Source of the DNA: Spirochaetales bacterium
GTDB taxonomy: Bacteria > Spirochaetota > Spirochaetia > Sphaerochaetales > Sphaerochaetaceae
Assembly (NCBI GenBank): GCA_017962865.1
Contig: JAGCUM010000071.1
Location: 1-16,929 of the forward strand
DNA: 16,929 bases
Reading direction: 5' to 3'
Below are positions 14,289-16,929 of the stretch, in pieces. The translations under genes were made by a program, and so were the position numbers. Position 1 is the stretch's first letter. Every line of letters begins with the position of its first letter. The notes beneath the pieces are model-generated. The model saw nothing but the letters and a program-made list of their open reading frames with translations. It did not search any database and had not been told where the DNA came from.

Positions 14289-15289
14289 AGATCTCGTTTC
14301 ATGTAATCAAGAGAAGAACCATCTACCTCGTTCTCGCATGTGCACTGGTTCTTGCAGCTATCGCTCTTCTGGTCTTCAAGGGGTTCAATCTCGGAATCGA
14401 CTTCGAAAGCGGACTGTCCATTTCGGTCAAGATCGAGGATTCCGGGGTGGCTATCTCGGATGTGAGGTCTGCCGTCTCTTCGATTGAGGGGGTGAGGGTC
14501 CAGAATGTGGGAGCCTCGGATGACGGCCGCTATCAGATCAGGGTGAAGCTTCCGGAAGGAACGACCCAGAGAGAGGCAGAGAGCAGGATCAACGGTCTGC
14601 TGTCTTCGAGCTTCAGGACATATTCGATGCTCGAAAGCAGCTATATCGGTGCAAAATTCTCTTCAAGTCTGATTACCGGTTCCATCAAGGCGGTTGCCAT
14701 AGCACTGGCCCTGATTCTGGTTTACGTATGGATCAGATTCAAGGTTGCCTATGCAATAGGATCCATCATCGCCCTGATGCACGATGTGCTTCTGATGCTG
14801 GGATTCATAAGCCTGGTGGGATTCGAAATCTCTTCCACGACGATTGCCGCCATCCTGACGATCATCGGTTATTCGCTGAACAACACCATCGTCATCTTCG
14901 ACAGGGTGCGTGAAAGCATCAACAACAACCATCAGCAGGATCTTTCGGATGTGATGGACTACGGCGTCAACAGCTCGCTGTCCAGAACCACATTCAGCAG
15001 CGTCACGACGCTTCTTGCCGTCATCCCGTTGGCTATCCTTTCCACGGGAGATGTAAGAAGCTTCGCTATCTGCATGATCTTCGGCGTCATTGTCGGAACC
15101 TATTCTTCAAACTTCCTGGCCACCAACATCCTCTATTCGCTGGGCAAGATAGAAGTCTTCGATATCCTCAAGGAAGAGGAGAAGGAAGACCTTTCCGATG
15201 CAGCCCTTGCCAGAAGCATGCTGGCGGAGGACGAGAAGAAACCCAGAAAGAAGAAGAATGACGGCGGGGATCCGAAGATTCTTGTCTGA
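14285..15289 (+). CDS. secF: Protein translocase subunit SecF
   Basis: SecF is the partner of SecD, with 334 residues from the ATG placed by the AGGAGG upstream. TM1 is about 10-31, followed by NLGIDFESGLSISVKI (35-50; usually GIDFxGG, here the second glycine position is serine-glycine). A short extracytoplasmic domain leads to the five-segment membrane core, with VGFEISSTTIAAILTIIGYSLNNTIVIFDRVRESI (canonical SLNDTIVVFDRIRE; asparagine replaces the usual aspartate in NDT, while FDR is kept) and RTTFSSVTTLLAV. The C-terminal tail is basic (KKPRKKKN). secD and secF are separate genes and translationally coupled. ispH follows after 18 bases. Confidence 0.97.
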   Translation: MKISFHVIKRRTIYLVLACALVLAAIALLVFKGFNLGIDFESGLSISVKIEDSGVAISDVRSAVSSIEGVRVQNVGASDDGRYQIRVKLPEGTTQREAESRINGLLSSSFRTYSMLESSYIGAKFSSSLITGSIKAVAIALALILVYVWIRFKVAYAIGSIIALMHDVLLMLGFISLVGFEISSTTIAAILTIIGYSLNNTIVIFDRVRESINNNHQQDLSDVMDYGVNSSLSRTTFSSVTTLLAVIPLAILSTGDVRSFAICMIFGVIVGTYSSNFLATNILYSLGKIEVFDILKEEEKEDLSDAALARSMLAEDEKKPRKKKNDGGDPKILV

Positions 15290-15307
15290 CGGCTTTTCGG
15301 GGGCAAC

Positions 15308-16189
15308 ATGAAGGTCATAAGAAGCAAGGTCATCGGTTACTGCTTCGGTGTTTCCAACACCATCGAGAAGGCCGAACTCTGCATCGACAAGGCAAAGGAG
15401 GCGGGTCTGCCCTGCTACAGCATAGGGCAGATCATCCATAACAAGGATGTGGTGAAGAATTTCACGAACCGCGGCATGCAGGTGACCGAATGGAGCAGGG
15501 GGTTCGAGCCCGGGGTGGCGCTGATAAGGGCCCACGGAATTCCGGACAGCCTGCGCAGAAGCTACCAGGAAGCCGGATTCATCCTCATTGATTCCACCTG
15601 TCCGATTGTTGCCAAGGGAGCTTCGGCATTGCGAAAAGCAGCCCTGAACGGGAAGAAGACCATAATTATCGGGGTCAAAGGCCATGCGGAGACCATCGGT
15701 CTTCAGGGTGTTGAGACTTCAGAAGGCCCGGTTGTTTCCCGGCTCATCTGCAGCATGGAGGATGCCCAGGATTTCGTTGCCGGAGGAGAGTATTCCGAAA
15801 ACGATGAAATAGTCGTTGTCGTTCAGACGACCTTCCCTGAGAAGGAATTCAATTCCATCAGGCGTTACCTCAAGACCTACTTCAGGAACATCCGCTTCTC
15901 AACGACACCTTGCGGGGCTACATCGTCGAGAATCCGTGCTGCGAAGGAACTGTCCGAACAGTGCGATGCCCTGTTCGTGATCGGCGGACGCAACAGCGAG
16001 AACACAAAGGACCTTGCCAGAGCTCTGGATGAAACCGGAAAGCCGGTGTTCTGCATCGAGAACGAGCATGACCTGGACGACGATCTTCTGGAAAAAATAG
16101 CAGGATTCTCGACCATAGGAATCTGCAGCGGTTCCTCGACCCCGACTTCCGTGATCAGGGCGGTGGAAGATATACTTGAAAAACTGTGA
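15308..16189 (+). CDS. ispH: 4-hydroxy-3-methylbut-2-enyl diphosphate reductase
   Basis: IspH is an iron-sulfur enzyme that makes IPP and DMAPP in the last step of the MEP pathway. The 293-residue protein keeps the three cluster cysteines C12 (GYCFGV), C98 (DSTCPIV) and C202 (TTPCGAT), the substrate histidines H44 (IHNKDVV), H76 (RAHGI) and H126 (GHAE), the proton-relay glutamate E128, QTT (173-175), and SGSSTP (274-279). The diphosphate-binding NSSN motif reads NSEN (229-232), so its second serine is glutamate. No S1 domain fusion, as found in some Firmicutes, is present. A G-rich ribosome binding site precedes the ATG. Co-transcription with secF is likely from the spacing. The window also holds a prenol-kinase pair at 8611-10130. 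Confidence 0.95.
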   Translation: MKVIRSKVIGYCFGVSNTIEKAELCIDKAKEAGLPCYSIGQIIHNKDVVKNFTNRGMQVTEWSRGFEPGVALIRAHGIPDSLRRSYQEAGFILIDSTCPIVAKGASALRKAALNGKKTIIIGVKGHAETIGLQGVETSEGPVVSRLICSMEDAQDFVAGGEYSENDEIVVVVQTTFPEKEFNSIRRYLKTYFRNIRFSTTPCGATSSRIRAAKELSEQCDALFVIGGRNSENTKDLARALDETGKPVFCIENEHDLDDDLLEKIAGFSTIGICSGSSTPTSVIRAVEDILEKL

Positions 16190-16196
16190 GGCCAAT

Positions 16197-16929
16197 ATGA
16201 CACAGAAACAGCAGCAATCTTACGAAAGACTTCTGGAGATAGACAGAAAACTCACAATGATCGGTCACATCAGCTCCGTTCTTGAGTATGACTTCGAGAC
16301 GGTGATGAGCAAGAAGGGCGGGGAGGAGAGATCCCAACAGCTGTCCTATCTTTCATCGGTGATGCACGAGATGTCGACAGGCAGGGAAATCGGAGAGATT
16401 CTGGAAGTCCTTGAAGGCGTTACTGATGCTACCGACGAGCAGAAGGCCCTTGTCCGTGTCTGGAAGAAGCAGTATGAGGACGAGGTTCTCATTCCTGCAA
16501 AGCTTGTAACCGACCTCAGCGAAGCCGCCAATACCTGCCAGAACAAGTGGTTCGAGGCAAGGCAGGACGGAAACTACAAGGATTTCTATCCGTACCTCGA
16601 GCGCCTCGTGAACCTGAAGAAGGAGAGCGCCTCCTACATAGCCAGGGGAAGGTCCCTCTACGACACCATGCTGGACAGAAACGATGCAGGCTTCAACGGG
16701 GAGCAGATTGCAGAGCTCTTCGAGGGAATGCAGAAAACCATTTGTGATGTGGTTGATCAGGTAGAGAATTCCGGCCGTCAGGTGACGGACGGTGAGGAAG
16801 CATTCCTGTATCTGGATTATGATGTCGAGAAGCAGAAGGCATTCTCCCGCCACATCCTCGAGGATATGGGCTATGAATTCGACCGCAGCTCCATAGGCGT
16901 GGTCGCCCATCCGTTCACAAGCATTCTGG
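16197..16929 (+). CDS. M32 family (Taq-type) metallocarboxypeptidase, partial at 3' end
   Basis: The frame is open from the ATG at 16197 to the window edge, giving 244 residues, about half of the usual ~500. Family marks: YERLLEIDRKLTMIGHISSVLEYDFETVM at the N-terminus (canonical VL.WD..T.MP; tyrosine replaces tryptophan), then QLSYLSSVMHEMSTGREIGEIL, and GVVAHPFTSIL at the edge (canonical HPF(s/t)). The zinc-binding HEXXH would lie beyond the window, so activity cannot be judged. These cytosolic enzymes remove C-terminal amino acids from peptides. The start has GAGG five bases upstream, overlapping the ispH stop, and the gap to ispH is seven bases, so it belongs to the same operon. Confidence 0.88.
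   Translation, partial: MTQKQQQSYERLLEIDRKLTMIGHISSVLEYDFETVMSKKGGEERSQQLSYLSSVMHEMSTGREIGEILEVLEGVTDATDEQKALVRVWKKQYEDEVLIPAKLVTDLSEAANTCQNKWFEARQDGNYKDFYPYLERLVNLKKESASYIARGRSLYDTMLDRNDAGFNGEQIAELFEGMQKTICDVVDQVENSGRQVTDGEEAFLYLDYDVEKQKAFSRHILEDMGYEFDRSSIGVVAHPFTSIL

Overview
The window is about 17 kb of dense housekeeping sequence. It most resembles a spirochaete (Spirochaetota, Treponema/Sphaerochaeta-like). The reasons are the yajC-secD-secF block next to a groEL that has no groES, the ArgR and glucose-6-phosphate isomerase sequences, and the lemA-DUF2207 pair. The assignment rests on recognising protein families by eye and is moderate at best; no rRNA or tRNA is present to settle it.

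Left part, minus strand (1-3746), read in transcription order. NAD+-dependent DNA ligase (ligA) is followed 15 bases later by a small ModE-type regulator. A 299-base intergenic region comes next, and then the N-terminal 315 residues of a molybdenum-hydroxylase (xanthine dehydrogenase family) large subunit that runs off the window. The intergenic region looks the least ordinary. It contains a promoter-like sequence, a predicted ~70-nt RNA with a GNRA-capped hairpin, two CCUCC (anti-Shine-Dalgarno) stretches in predicted unpaired positions, and a hairpin plus U6 terminator. A separate promoter for the hydroxylase gene follows, with a palindrome filling its -35/-10 spacer. Both ligA and the hydroxylase gene lack a usable Shine-Dalgarno sequence and have promoter-like hexamers so close that their mRNAs may be leaderless.

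Middle part, plus strand (3989-10130). argR and gpi form a tight pair. lemA, a DUF2207 membrane protein, a polyprenol/phytol-kinase-like protein (VTE5/DGK1 family) and a DUF92 protein (VTE6 family) then follow with overlaps or very short gaps. The last two families act in succession in plants to turn a free prenol into its diphosphate, so the pair may be an isoprenoid salvage module.

Right part, plus strand (10231-16929). groEL has its own promoter and is followed by a ~103-base imperfect hairpin and a strong intrinsic terminator. The promoter of the next operon starts inside the terminator T-tract. That operon is yajC-secD-secF (protein export accessory complex), ispH (last step of the MEP isoprenoid pathway) and the start of an M32 metallocarboxypeptidase that runs off the window. 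No mobile element, CRISPR array or phage gene was seen.
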